DNA from: Microbacterium testaceum StLB037 | GTDB taxonomy: Bacteria > Actinomycetota > Actinomycetes > Actinomycetales > Microbacteriaceae | Reading direction: 5' to 3' | Length of the DNA: 64,000 bases | NCBI RefSeq assembly: GCF_008763945.1 | Contig: NZ_VTQH01000001.1 | Location: 145,347 to 209,346 of the forward strand | Shown here: piece after piece, positions 16,167-25,782 of the stretch | Position numbering within the stretch: position 1 is the stretch's first letter | How the letters are laid out: every line of letters starts with the position of its first letter | Translations under genes and position numbers: made by a program | The notes under the pieces: model-generated | Told to the model about the DNA's origin: nothing | The model's input: the letters and a program-made list of their open reading frames with translations, nothing else | Databases searched by the model: none

Positions 16167-17579
16167 TCAGCGATCAGTGAGCGAGAGTTCTCTCACGAAT
16201 GCAAGATGCACCTGCAGCACGGCGGAGGCATTCGACCGCAGGAAACGATCTTGATAGCGGTACCTCGTTCCGGATCCCCCCGACGACCCGCCAGCTTGCA
16301 AGACTCCGACCGTGGAAGACTCGAACAACTGGTCGAGCGCCTCAGATGCCTCTTTCGGGGTCATTCCGGATTCAGAAGCAGCGGCGTTCCATTCCGAGAC
16401 CGTGAACGTTCGTCGTCCAAGTCGCTGAAGAGTTTCCATGACCTGAGGGAAGGACGAGACGTGGGCCGCGATCTCATCGCGCAGCTCATCGAGGGCATGC
16501 TTGCTATATCGCCGCTCGGCCGCATAGATGTCAGCCTTCTCGATAACCGAGTGCCCGTTCTGTACAGCAACCTCGCGCGCAAATACTGAGAACGCAACTA
16601 TGTCGCGCGGCCTGCCGAGAGTTCTCTTCAGAATATATGTCTGAGTTCCAGCCCGCTGCCTCATCTCCTCGGAGGTGAAAATCGTGCCCCACCCCTCGCT
16701 CTCAGACTCGGTGCTCCTACGTATACGCCTTTCAATGATTTCCACGAGCTCTTCGTCGCGCCAGTCAAGATAAATCGTCACCTGACCGGTCTTGTTCTTA
16801 TCGTTGAAGTCCAGTCGCTCCCATAGATCCGAGCGAAGAAAGATGATGACCGGCGCGGTCCCCTGTTGCCCGAAGCGCCGAGCGAAGTGTCTCGAAGCTC
16901 GAACCGCGCCGATGATGAGCCGAAGCGAGTCTTCAGAACCGTCCCACGCGTCGTCCAGCCGGTCGACGAGCACTGTAACAGGGCTCTTCAGGACGACCTT
17001 CGCGAGCAAGCCCTCGAGTTCGTCCAGCAGTTGAATAGTGCGCACATCAATCAGGCTGGGCTGGCTGTCTCCGAGCTCGATGCCACCGAGGGTGGCGATG
17101 CCTTCCACCCCGGGCAAATCTAGACGCCGGACGCGTTGAAGCCATTCAGCCATCGCACCAAACGCTCCGCGGTTCGAGCCCAATCCGATCTCGCGGAGCA
17201 ACTTCTTGCCGCGTCGCCGATGCCAGAAGCTCATCGACTTCCGAAGCTTGGCAAACATCGCCGCGGCGATGATGAGACGCCAGGAGGTGGCATATGCAAA
17301 CGCCGCCGGTATACCGTCCTCCCTCAATTTGTCGTGAGCTTGGAATACGTACTCCGAGAGATCCAGCTCGACCACAGCATGATCGAGCGTGGCGGCTAGG
17401 TGCTGAAACAGCGCGGTCTTTCCAGATCCCTTTCGTCCGATGACCAGTTGCGTTCCGGCCGCCGCGCGTCGGGTTGCACCAGTCTCCAGGAAGTATTCGA
17501 GAAGTCTCGAGTCGCCGTCTGCCTCGTATCTCCCAAAGTCAACTGATCGAAGCACCTGGTCCCGGGTCTCTGCTCGCAT
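16167..17579 (-). CDS. P-loop ATPase, Sll1717-like family
   Basis: 470 residues from the ATG at 17579 (MRAETRDQVLRSVDFGRYEA), which matches the usual family N-terminus; the frame is open further upstream without resemblance. Walker A is IGRKGSGKTALF at about 47-58; Walker B is PVTVLVDRLDDAWDGSEDSL, with a following SDLWERLDF sensor region. The C-terminal part looks like a winged helix (RRTFTVSEWNAAASESGMTP). These STAND/AAA-like ATPases are often found in defence islands, but their mode of action is unsettled. It lies downstream of the SIR2 gene on the same strand, 365 bp apart. Codon use (more A/T third positions) differs from the core genome. Confidence 0.75.
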   Translation of the reverse strand: MRAETRDQVLRSVDFGRYEADGDSRLLEYFLETGATRRAAAGTQLVIGRKGSGKTALFQHLAATLDHAVVELDLSEYVFQAHDKLREDGIPAAFAYATSWRLIIAAAMFAKLRKSMSFWHRRRGKKLLREIGLGSNRGAFGAMAEWLQRVRRLDLPGVEGIATLGGIELGDSQPSLIDVRTIQLLDELEGLLAKVVLKSPVTVLVDRLDDAWDGSEDSLRLIIGAVRASRHFARRFGQQGTAPVIIFLRSDLWERLDFNDKNKTGQVTIYLDWRDEELVEIIERRIRRSTESESEGWGTIFTSEEMRQRAGTQTYILKRTLGRPRDIVAFSVFAREVAVQNGHSVIEKADIYAAERRYSKHALDELRDEIAAHVSSFPQVMETLQRLGRRTFTVSEWNAAASESGMTPKEASEALDQLFESSTVGVLQAGGSSGGSGTRYRYQDRFLRSNASAVLQVHLAFVRELSLTDR

Positions 17580-17944
17580 ACTCCGTTCATATCGGAGTCT
17601 CGGCGGTACTCTGCAACGGCACGCCCAGCGGCGGCGGACGCCGCACCACCACACGCCCTCGTCACGTTGATTCGTCACATATCTCCCCGTCGCCTCTCTG
17701 CCCCGCCACGGTATGAGATGCGAGTCGGCGCAGTATCCGTCAACCGCGGTTGTCACGTCGAGGGCGGGATCTGATGGCCTTATCGAGCCTTCGCCGTCGT
17801 CCAAGTCACCGGCGACATGTCAAGCGTTTCGACGGACATCGAGCTCACACACGAGTCGCCGGCACAGAAGCCGGCCCGGGGCGCCCACGGCGACTGCGGG
17901 CCAGCGGAGTAGTGCGGCCTCAATCTCAAGAAAGTCGACGTGCT
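17580..17944 (-). other. 365-bp spacer between SIR2 and ATPase genes
   Basis: No convincing gene. The ATPase frame is open back to 17804, but the extra residues show no family resemblance. The gap is long enough to hold a separate promoter for the ATPase gene. Confidence 0.4.
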
Positions 17945-20900
17945 CTAATTCACCCAGGTCAACGCATCAACGATGCCTCGCGCGACGGCGAGCTCTGCGA
18001 GATCCCCGATCAACCCTCGGTCCGCGTGCGTCCGCACGCTCATCAGCAATTCCTCCAACTCGTGTCGCACGTGCCAGTCAGGCTGGGGAGTGAGCCCCAA
18101 TCGTTGAATAGCGATACCGACCAAGAGGTCGGCGAGCGATTGCGCGTGTGCGGGCTCGAGGTGATGGAACCGTGTGTGCTCCCTCATCGCGCCGGGAGCC
18201 TCCGCGGTGAGGGATAGAGCCTCAGCGGTCCCCAACTCGAGGGCGAGATCTCCCCATGCCATTTGTTCTTCTGGAGTCTGAACACCGGGCGCGGACGACT
18301 GACGCTTTGAGATGGCCTCGGCGAGCCAGGACAACCAGAGATCCTCTCGACCGGCCTCATCGAGCTCGTCTACGACTGTGCCGAGCCCGCGGATGAATGC
18401 TGACAGGTGTTCGGCCCGATCCGGCTGGGCGAGGACGTCTAGGAGCGCTGGGCGGTCAACCGCCCTGGCGGTGGAGAAGACTGCGATGGAGGCAAGTGTT
18501 CTCCAGTATCGGTACGCCATGGCGTCGCCGCCGGCGGTTGCGGCGTCCGACGAGCGGAGGAGCAGGGGCCAGAATCCGGCGTCCAGAAGGTCCGGTGGTG
18601 TCCTCGGCTCATGGAGAAAGCTGAACCACGCGTCGGGCGCGAGATCGCATGATTCCGGGTCGAACAGTGGAAACAGGTGAGCGACACTGAAGTCCGCGTC
18701 TGCAGCGAACAAGAAGTGCAGCTTCCCACTCAGAATGCTGGCGGCGGTGCTACGCGCTGGCCCCGGGGCGCTCAGCATCGTCTCCATGGCGGTTATCTCG
18801 GGCCCGACAAGCCCTTCCCACTGATCTGGTGCTGATCGCCACCGCGTCGATATCCGATTCAGCCAGTACTGAGCCAGGATGCCGGGCCAGGTATTCAGGC
18901 CTCGCATGAGCGAATCGCTCCATCCCCCAGGGTCGAACACCGCGACATTTCTCATCCACACTCCGGTGGCGATGGAGTCCAGTCGTTCGAGCAAGGAGGG
19001 AGCGAGGGGCTCTGGGGTCAGCCTCGGTAGCGTCCTGAGCACCTCGCTAACGGCTCGAGCAAGCTCGGGTCGAACGCTGAGCCGCTCGAGCGCTGACACG
19101 GTGTCTCCAAGAGACTCGGGTGGAAGGGAGCTTCGGCTCCACCCGTGGAGGACGGCGGCGATGAGTTCATGGTGGCGGGCGATGGGAGCCGAGTCCAGCT
19201 CGGGAAGAAGGTCGTGGCCGACCACGGGATGCGCCGTCACCACTTCCCTGAGGAGCCGGCATGTGTCGTCCCACGTGGGGTCCTCGAAGTTCCGTTCCGA
19301 ATAGTCAAGCGTCAAAAGCCCCTGCACCGTTGCGTGCGCTCCGGCTTCTCTGACGTTACCGATGAACTCGTCGACGGTTAGAGGCATCCTGCCTCCCCAC
19401 GTGCCTGACGTCATGTAGTGGTCGAGGTCAGGATGCGGCCGGATTCCCATCTCGGGCTCTGTTGCGGCAATTTCCGAGGTTGCGAGGGCTAGCTCTGGCC
19501 AGGTCGCCGCGTATCTGCCGAGCCACTCGAGCCGGTCGAAGATGGCTCGGCGTCGCAGCGGGTCTGCCCCCTCAACCGGGTCCACTCGTGACGGACCGGC
19601 GAGAACAGCCTCGAGCATGCGCCGTCGAAGCGCAGCGTCAAGGTCGGGCGCGACAACAGCGAGAAGGCGAAACGCTTCATGTTTCGTGTCGGGATCGTAG
19701 AGGAGACCGCCCAACACCGGGGCGCACCTCTCGGCGGTGTCGAGGGTCTCGGACTCGATGACGAGGTGGAGTCCGAGCCTCCGAAAGAGAGCATGTGGGC
19801 TCGCCATCCATCTATCGGAGAGCGCGCGGATGTCGGTGGACGCGAGCGCCGCACTATCGCGGAGCATGTCGATGACGGTGCCCTCTTCATCGCCAAATCG
19901 GTCTTGTTCGTGAGGTTCGATAGCGGAGCGGCGGAAGGACCACCGGTCGAATCCTCTGTCCGGGTCAAATGCTCTCAGCAGTTCGTATGCGTCCGTCAAA
20001 GCCTGCTCTGCGATCTGAAGCACACGGTCGGCGGTCTCCAACGCGTCCTCAGAAATTTGCTCCCAGAGCTTCTTCAAGACGTTCGGAGAAACCGCCCACT
20101 CAATCTCGGCGGAGACCCCGTGGGGGCGGTTCTCGTCTTCGTCAGTGGGAAACCAAGGACGGTCTTCCGTCAGGACGAGGCGCGGGACCAGGGCGCGTCG
20201 CAACAGCGGAAGCGCGTCGCCTCCCCTGACGGGATTTCCGTAGCCAAGGAACCAAGCCAGTCCGGATTCTGCGGGATCTGTTCGTATTGCGGCGACGAGG
20301 ACGGTCATCCAACGAATCGCTTCGCGCGGTGCTGTCTGACGCAGTGTCCGTGCTGCACGTGAGATCTCCCACTGGAGTTCGCTCGAGACGACAGGGCCGC
20401 GCCTCGCGATTGTGCCGAGGGCAAGCGCTGAGTGCTCGGGAACGCAGATGAACCGTTCGACGAACCAATTGGCGAGTACCCGGGAAGCGTCGTCCTCGCA
20501 CCGCCCGGGCTGGAAGAGTGCCCGAAATGTCGGCTGTTCCTCGACCCACCGAAGCCACTCATACCCCGAAGCCGCGGACGCGAACCCGCGTGCTCCGGAG
20601 GGTGTGTTCAATACGTCGGCAAGGTAGTCCGCCTCCTCAGGGATTCGCGGTGGGGACCCCTCGGCTAGTCGTCTCGCACGAGTGTGATGGTCGAGCAAGC
20701 CCATGTTCATCAGCGATGCCCACGCGTCAATCGCCGCAGTAAGCGCGGCATGCGCGTTGTCCGGTGGGTAGCCCACGGGTGTGATGTGGAGGTTTTCCCA
20801 TCGCGCGTTGTGGGGCTCGTCGGTGAGCACGAATCGCGGCTGCGCGCTGGGTGGTAGTCCGCGAGCGAGGTACGTCATGACCACGTCGCTGTGGCTGTAG

Positions 20901-21484
20901 CCGACGAACAGGACCGTCCAGTGCTCGAACAAGTCCTGCACGAACCGGCGGGCCCACCCATCTGTCAGATAAGCCCTTCCGAAATCGTCGTCCGTAACGA
21001 CCAATTCTGAAGCTGGTCTCGATGTAGATCCGTGCAGGTAGACCAACCCGCTGAAGCTGCGCCCCAGCGGTAAAGCTGGAGCAACATAGCGATCACCTAG
21101 ACACAGAGATGCCTCTGCAGCCGCCTCCTCTATATGTCCGTCATAGTTTGTCGACACGACCGGCGCGCGCAGTGCCGCCGCCAAACGTGCAAGTGCTCGG
21201 TGGTTCGAATTAGGCTGTGATGACGGAGACGCGATGATCGCCTTCGCCTGCTCACGAACTAGAGGGTGCGTATTCGCGAGCTGACCAAGAAATACGTCAG
21301 CGGATATGGACTCATTGAATTTTTCGCCCAGGTTCTCTGCAATGGAGCGTGCCAACCCGTCGTAAGCCGGAAGGCTCGACGGCGCATTCATGGACACGCC
21401 GGCGCCGACGAACAGAACAAGTCGGCCCTCACGCGCAGCAGCCAGCAGCTCGTCGGGAATGTCCACGTGCTCGGTGAGTCTCAC
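17945..21484 (-). CDS. SIR2-domain protein with DUF4020-like C-terminus (candidate NADase defence protein)
   Basis: About 1179 residues from a GTG at 21484; an in-frame TTG at 21538 would add 18. The N-terminal ~270 residues are a SIR2-like NAD-binding domain: GRLVLFVGAGVSMNAPSSLP, VVSTNYDGHIEEAA, the catalytic histidine in LVYLHGSTSRPASELVVTDD and LFVGYSHSDVVMTYLARGL. The remaining ~900 residues are helical without enzymatic motifs, as in SIR2-DUF4020 proteins. Large SIR2 proteins of this kind include defence-associated sirtuins that deplete NAD+ after sensing phage. Here the activity is inferred from architecture only. Upstream, 218-270 bp separate it from a divergent phosphoesterase gene. 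Confidence 0.8.
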   Translation of the reverse strand: MRLTEHVDIPDELLAAAREGRLVLFVGAGVSMNAPSSLPAYDGLARSIAENLGEKFNESISADVFLGQLANTHPLVREQAKAIIASPSSQPNSNHRALARLAAALRAPVVSTNYDGHIEEAAAEASLCLGDRYVAPALPLGRSFSGLVYLHGSTSRPASELVVTDDDFGRAYLTDGWARRFVQDLFEHWTVLFVGYSHSDVVMTYLARGLPPSAQPRFVLTDEPHNARWENLHITPVGYPPDNAHAALTAAIDAWASLMNMGLLDHHTRARRLAEGSPPRIPEEADYLADVLNTPSGARGFASAASGYEWLRWVEEQPTFRALFQPGRCEDDASRVLANWFVERFICVPEHSALALGTIARRGPVVSSELQWEISRAARTLRQTAPREAIRWMTVLVAAIRTDPAESGLAWFLGYGNPVRGGDALPLLRRALVPRLVLTEDRPWFPTDEDENRPHGVSAEIEWAVSPNVLKKLWEQISEDALETADRVLQIAEQALTDAYELLRAFDPDRGFDRWSFRRSAIEPHEQDRFGDEEGTVIDMLRDSAALASTDIRALSDRWMASPHALFRRLGLHLVIESETLDTAERCAPVLGGLLYDPDTKHEAFRLLAVVAPDLDAALRRRMLEAVLAGPSRVDPVEGADPLRRRAIFDRLEWLGRYAATWPELALATSEIAATEPEMGIRPHPDLDHYMTSGTWGGRMPLTVDEFIGNVREAGAHATVQGLLTLDYSERNFEDPTWDDTCRLLREVVTAHPVVGHDLLPELDSAPIARHHELIAAVLHGWSRSSLPPESLGDTVSALERLSVRPELARAVSEVLRTLPRLTPEPLAPSLLERLDSIATGVWMRNVAVFDPGGWSDSLMRGLNTWPGILAQYWLNRISTRWRSAPDQWEGLVGPEITAMETMLSAPGPARSTAASILSGKLHFLFAADADFSVAHLFPLFDPESCDLAPDAWFSFLHEPRTPPDLLDAGFWPLLLRSSDAATAGGDAMAYRYWRTLASIAVFSTARAVDRPALLDVLAQPDRAEHLSAFIRGLGTVVDELDEAGREDLWLSWLAEAISKRQSSAPGVQTPEEQMAWGDLALELGTAEALSLTAEAPGAMREHTRFHHLEPAHAQSLADLLVGIAIQRLGLTPQPDWHVRHELEELLMSVRTHADRGLIGDLAELAVARGIVDALTWVN

Positions 21485-21756
21485 AACTAAAACATCCCAC
21501 GTCGCCCGTAGCCCTACCGCAGCGACACCCGTACGCAAAGAGTCGGCAACTTGGTCTCAAGGCGCACCACGACCGCAGCCAGTTCAGTCATTGCGCCTTG
21601 CGGCGAGCTTGCTGAAGGTCTCGAAGTCAACCGCGATCTCTTCAAGGAACCCATCTCTACAACCAACGCACGTTAGGCGGAGGTGCTTTTCGCCGACTCC
21701 CCGACGCAATCGCCGTCAGGCGCGTGGAAGCGCGAGCCGCGTGGAACCCTGTCGTG

Positions 21757-22569
21757 ATGAGAGTGTTTGAGACCGATTCCCTGCCCCGCCTGGAGGACGA
21801 GCGGGTCGCGGTCTGCGGCGACTGGCACGGCAACGTCAGCTGGCTGCGCTCTCTCACGGCCGCCATCTCCGCGTTCACGCCCGGCGTCACCACGATCTTG
21901 CAGCTCGGAGATTGGTGGATGGACCCGACGGCCACCGACCACCTCCTGCTCGACGCAGGTATTGAGCGGGTGTATGTCACGCTCGGCAACCATGAACCCT
22001 GGAACGTCATCTCCCCGCTTCTCGACGCGCACCCCGGCGTGGCTATCCGCGTATCGGAAGTGACGTGGCTTCTGCCTCGACCGGCGCGGCTAGAGATTGG
22101 GGGTCGGAAGGTGCTGTCGCTGGGTGGCGCGGCGTCCGTCGACCGCCGCTGGCGCGTTGAGGGCCGGGACTGGTGGCTTGACGAGGCCATCACCGACGAC
22201 CACGTCGCAGCCGCCATCGACAGTGGAGAAGCAGACATCATGCTCACACATGAGTCACCGGCACGAACGCCTGTCCGAAGTGTGCGCGAGGTACTACGAA
22301 CGAACCCGAATGGGTTTCCGAGCGATGCGCTCATCGAGTCGGCCGCGTCTCGGGGGCGGGTGAGCCAGGTGTGGGACGTCGCGCGACCGATGCTGCTCAT
22401 GCACGGCCACATGCACTCCCCCGGCGGCGGGCGCACTGACGACGGCCGCCGGGTCGCCAGTTTCGGCTGCGACGGTCAGCAGAGTAGCCTCGCGTTTCTT
22501 GATCTGAACTCATTGACGCTCGAGACCCCGAGCCTCCGGCAGATCCGAGAAGCCGCCGAAGGCAGTTAG
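21757..22569 (+). CDS. Calcineurin-like metallophosphoesterase
   Basis: 270 residues from the ATG at 21757. All five metal-binding blocks are present in order: VAVCGDWHGN, ILQLGDWWMDP, VTLGNHEPWN, IMLTHESPA and LLMHGHMHSPGGG. It is therefore a dinuclear-metal phosphoesterase of unknown substrate. It is divergent from the SIR2 gene and convergent with the antitoxin-like gene after it. Relatives often sit in accessory regions next to toxin-antitoxin or defence genes. Confidence 0.85.
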   Translation: MRVFETDSLPRLEDERVAVCGDWHGNVSWLRSLTAAISAFTPGVTTILQLGDWWMDPTATDHLLLDAGIERVYVTLGNHEPWNVISPLLDAHPGVAIRVSEVTWLLPRPARLEIGGRKVLSLGGAASVDRRWRVEGRDWWLDEAITDDHVAAAIDSGEADIMLTHESPARTPVRSVREVLRTNPNGFPSDALIESAASRGRVSQVWDVARPMLLMHGHMHSPGGGRTDDGRRVASFGCDGQQSSLAFLDLNSLTLETPSLRQIREAAEGS

Positions 22570-22644
22570 CACTAGTCCACAGCTCTCGATCCCGCCACTG
22601 GACAGGGTGCATCGGTGCAGCGGGCCCCCACGGTGGGCAGGCAA

Positions 22645-23085
22645 CTAGGAGCGCCACACCCACGCGTCGTGACCGGCGTCGCGCATCACCTCTGCGACGT
22701 TGCCTGCCCAAAGCTCGTCGATCTGGATCACGCCGTTCAAGCGAGGGGTGTTCAGCCACTGCGCCCACGTCCACGGGTCGTCGATACCGCCGCGAAGTAC
22801 CTTCAGGACCGATTGGAGGTCGGGGGCCACCTGCCCGCCGCGGACCTGGAAGGCGGGGAACACAGCGGAGCCGTCCGCTGTCGGCAGGCGCAGCACCCGG
22901 ATCGCAGCTGTCGCCTCGAGGATGGCCGCCGGTGTCGCTTTCAGCGCTCGACTGAAGCTGAGGACGGTGTAGCAGGGTCCGACGATGGCGGCCCATGGGC
23001 TCAGCTTGTTCCGGTCAGCAGCAATCTCCGCCGGCGTGGTGAGGGACTGTTCAACGTGCTCCAGGCGTGATTGCTTGTCGCTCAT
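22645..23085 (-). CDS. MbcA/Xre/ParS-like antitoxin domain protein
   Basis: 146 residues. The C-terminal part reads as an antitoxin (toxin-binding) domain of the MbcA/ParS type: VFPAFQVRGGQVAPDLQSVL, then DDPWTWAQWLNTPRLNGVIQ and IDELWAGNVAEVMRDAGHDA. No RES-type toxin is next to it. The ATG at 23085 overlaps a TGA that ends another short frame, which encodes VDIAAEFAGVSTSSYLRDL and resembles the N-terminal portion of a decayed paralogue at 27800-28434. This copy may therefore also have lost its original N-terminus or be translated by coupling. Family assignment is by eye. Confidence 0.6.
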   Translation of the reverse strand: MSDKQSRLEHVEQSLTTPAEIAADRNKLSPWAAIVGPCYTVLSFSRALKATPAAILEATAAIRVLRLPTADGSAVFPAFQVRGGQVAPDLQSVLKVLRGGIDDPWTWAQWLNTPRLNGVIQIDELWAGNVAEVMRDAGHDAWVWRS

Positions 23086-23264
23086 TTTGGCCACTTGTCG
23101 CGAAGATCGCGGAGGTAGCTCGATGTGGATACACCGGCGAACTCGGCCGCGATGTCGACGAGACACTGTCGACGTCGTCTGTTCAGCGGTCGCCTCCGTC
23201 ACGCATCCAGATCTGTCGGGAGGTCCGTCCTCGGCACCCTCAGGCCGCGGGCGTCCGCGCGTCG

Positions 23265-24269
23265 TCATGAGAGCTCCCAGTCGTCCATGACCCTCAGGAC
23301 TGTGTGGACAGAGCGTCCGTGTGCCAGCCATTGCGCGATGGACAGGCCTTTCAGCTCGACCCACACCGTGGTCATGATGTTGTTGATACCGATGGCGTCG
23401 CCATCGTCTCCAAACCGGCCGAGCACCGCCTTCAGGCCAGTGAGGGGCCTGTTCCTGCGGTCGAACTGCCATCTCGGATAGGCGTAGCGCCCGTTGCGTC
23501 GACGGCCGGCGAGAAGCGAGCCCTGCCGTCGCAGCTCGTTGACCGCCGTGGTCGGTGTGCCCAGGAGGCGGGCGACGTCTGCAGCCGTCAGCCACGTGGA
23601 CATTTCCGCCTCGTCCGCGTCTGCGGATGCGTGAACGTAAGCGTCGTTCTCAAGTCGCGCCTGCGCGGTGAACGCCGACGCGGGCACGCCCGCAGACAAG
23701 GCGAAAGCCAGTTCGCGGTCGGTGGGACGTGGCACGGCCTCGGCTATGTCCGCGTCAGTCCTCGCAGGGCGGGCGCCTCGAGCTCGGGCGTGATCGACGC
23801 AGAGGGTGACAAGCCAGTCGTTCTGCCGGTATAGCCACCCACGGTCAGCGCAGATCTCGCACGTATGGGTGGAACGAGACTGCGCCTCCCCAACCAGGAC
23901 CGCGATCTCCTCAGTGAGGTCATCGGAGACGACCTCGAAGTCGAGAACGCCGAGGTCTTCGCCTATCCGCGCCACCCGGTAGTTCGGTGCGACAGCGGCG
24001 ATGTCGTTTTCCAGCCGCCGCAATATAGGCCACCACCCCTGGTTGACGTTCACCGTCAACGTTCCCGCGGGTCGAACCCGGGCGAGGAGCGAAACGAGCA
24101 CTGGCGGGTAGTCGTCGCCCGCCCAGTTGACCAGCCCCGCATCTTCCGGCGCCAGATCTGTGAAGCGTCGTGTGAACTCGCTGGCCGCTACGCGCGGCCC
24201 GGTGTCAACGCGTTCCCCGTTGCTGCCGATCACAGCGCCACGATGGCAGGAGTTGCTCGACCGTTCCAC
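23265..24269 (-). CDS. Hypothetical protein with Cys/His knuckle and HTH/MbcA-like C-terminus
   Basis: Up to 334 residues from a GTG at 24269; later GTG starts are possible. The first half is unrecognised (GLVNWAGDDYPPVLVSLLAR). At about 165-190 a CxxC...CxxH arrangement (TCEICADRGWLYRQ, then LCVDHA) looks zinc-binding. From about 235 the segment WLTAADVARLLGTPTTAVNE and AGRRRNGRYAYPRWQFDRRN resembles an excisionase-like HTH joined to an Xre/MbcA antitoxin domain, ending in VLRVMDDWELS. It precedes the antitoxin-like gene at 22645 on the same strand. Function is unknown; a regulator or antitoxin role is inference. Confidence 0.55.
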   Translation of the reverse strand: MERSSNSCHRGAVIGSNGERVDTGPRVAASEFTRRFTDLAPEDAGLVNWAGDDYPPVLVSLLARVRPAGTLTVNVNQGWWPILRRLENDIAAVAPNYRVARIGEDLGVLDFEVVSDDLTEEIAVLVGEAQSRSTHTCEICADRGWLYRQNDWLVTLCVDHARARGARPARTDADIAEAVPRPTDRELAFALSAGVPASAFTAQARLENDAYVHASADADEAEMSTWLTAADVARLLGTPTTAVNELRRQGSLLAGRRRNGRYAYPRWQFDRRNRPLTGLKAVLGRFGDDGDAIGINNIMTTVWVELKGLSIAQWLAHGRSVHTVLRVMDDWELS

Positions 24270-25281
24270 CGACTCGCAGACATCCGTAGCGAGTCATCGC
24301 TCTGGGCAAGTGACGGACATATTCATCAAGATGATGGCGACCGGCAGACCGCGCGAGCTCCCTCGCTGGCGGCAAGAGCGCCCCGGTCGCTCACTCGCCC
24401 CTTCGTGATGGGGGTCCCCGCCGGCCTGATGGACGGCGGGGACGATGGGCCCAGTTCGTCATCGAGTGTTGTGGGATGCGGGGCATCGGAGCACCGCGAC
24501 AGGCTGGGGAGCCCGCGGCGTGGCGAGGCTCAGACCGGCTGCGGGGATGGCAACGCTCGGCCTAATCGCCGCGGAGGAGTCGAATGTAGCGTCCACGGAG
24601 GGCCGCGCCGCGAGGAGCTCCGCAAGCCTGCTGGACACCGGCCGCACCACGCGCTTGCCGTCAGAGGAACCCTTGGGCGCGGGTCGAGGTGTGCGCGAGC
24701 TCGAGCAAGCCGTGCGCACCGTGGCCGCGGGGCACCTAAGCGGCCCCGGACGCGAGGTCGGGAAGGAGCGCGGCCGGTACAGCTCGCGAACCGGGCGGTA
24801 CTGCCTGACCTGAACGGGTGATGTCGTGGTGGTGGTGATCGGGCGGATGGAGGGAGCAGAATGACGACGGTGGCCGTTGCTGTTGAAGGTCATGTCGTCG
24901 ATGTACGCGGCGGCTACAAAAAGTCTGCGCCCACGCTCCGTCGGCCCGGGTGCCCGGTTGTCGCCGCCACGGCCGGGACCGCTCGCGTCGTAAGCGGAGT
25001 TGATGCTGAGGTCGGATGTATTGGTCATGCCGAGGATGTACGCGGCGCTGGGCGAAAGTGATCTCACCCGGCGTGTTGCCGCGCTGGCCGGCACTGATAC
25101 TTGACGCGCGCGGCGGAGCCGGCCGGCCATCCCGTCTACCTCTCGCGGAAATCGCTGGGGACGGCGAACCCGCCTGAGCTGCTAGGTGTGTTCGTCGCCA
25201 AGTTGTTGACACGAAAGCACCGCAGAACGCCAGGAGACCTTCACCGGGTCAGTAGACCCGAGCCGCCGGCCTGTTGTCCCA
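24270..25281. other. 1-kb stretch with no well-supported gene
   Basis: On the minus strand a frame from the ATG at 24893 to 24459 (145 residues, starting MTFNSNGHRRHSAPS and Pro/Arg/Ser-rich) is open, and the plus strand is open at 24445-24813. Neither shows a recognisable motif or a good ribosome-binding site. I would treat the stretch as non-coding or as heavily decayed sequence. It sits between the antitoxin-like genes and the block of duplicated small proteins. Confidence 0.35.
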
Positions 25282-25620
25282 TTACTCGTTTGTCGCTGCC
25301 CGGCTTGACGCGTACGAGAGCCGCTCAAGTTCGTTGCACATGTCGTAAATGGTGCGGATGGTCTGCATCAGCGCGGCCATATCCGACGTGCTCAGTGTGA
25401 CGTCGACGTCGGAGGTCTCCATGATGGTGTGCCAAGCGTGCGCGCGGTTGGGGTCGGGTTCGATGAGCAGCTCCCACCCCGTCGGGTGGACCTTGACGTG
25501 AATCGAGGGTGTGTGGTGCGCGCCTTACGAGTGTTCGCGCACCGTCGCTTTTGCGACGAAGACCGTCCCTCTACCGATGTAGTCGTCGAGCCAGGATCGG
25601 AGTTCTTTCGCATCTCGCAT
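25282..25620 (-). pseudogene. Small hypothetical gene broken by one nonsense codon
   Basis: From the ATG at 25620 the frame gives MRDAKELRSWLDDYIGRGTV then FVAKATVREHS and a TAA. The same frame continues after the stop without shift as HTPSIHVKVHPTGWELLIEP, AHAWHTIMETSDVDVTLSTS and IYDMCNELERLSYAS to a natural stop at 25282. Sequence quality on both sides is gene-like, so a single substitution (for example TCA to TAA) probably killed a protein of about 112 residues. I do not recognise the family. Confidence 0.65.
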
Positions 25621-25782
25621 CCACGCCAGATTACGTGCCGGGCACAGGTACCCCGACGGCGCGGGACGGTCGACGCGCGGCGGTAGGGGGCGCGAGGCGC
25701 CCCTCCGCTGCGACCGCACCTCCCCGGCTGAGGTCGAAACGGGCGAGGACTAGACGCGCGTCCCGGCCGTGAGCCGCGGGCG

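Noticed and set aside
16167..17804. Longer form of the P-loop ATPase starting at 17804
   Set aside because: The extra 75 residues have no family resemblance and are Arg/Trp-rich; the ATG at 17579 gives the normal N-terminus.
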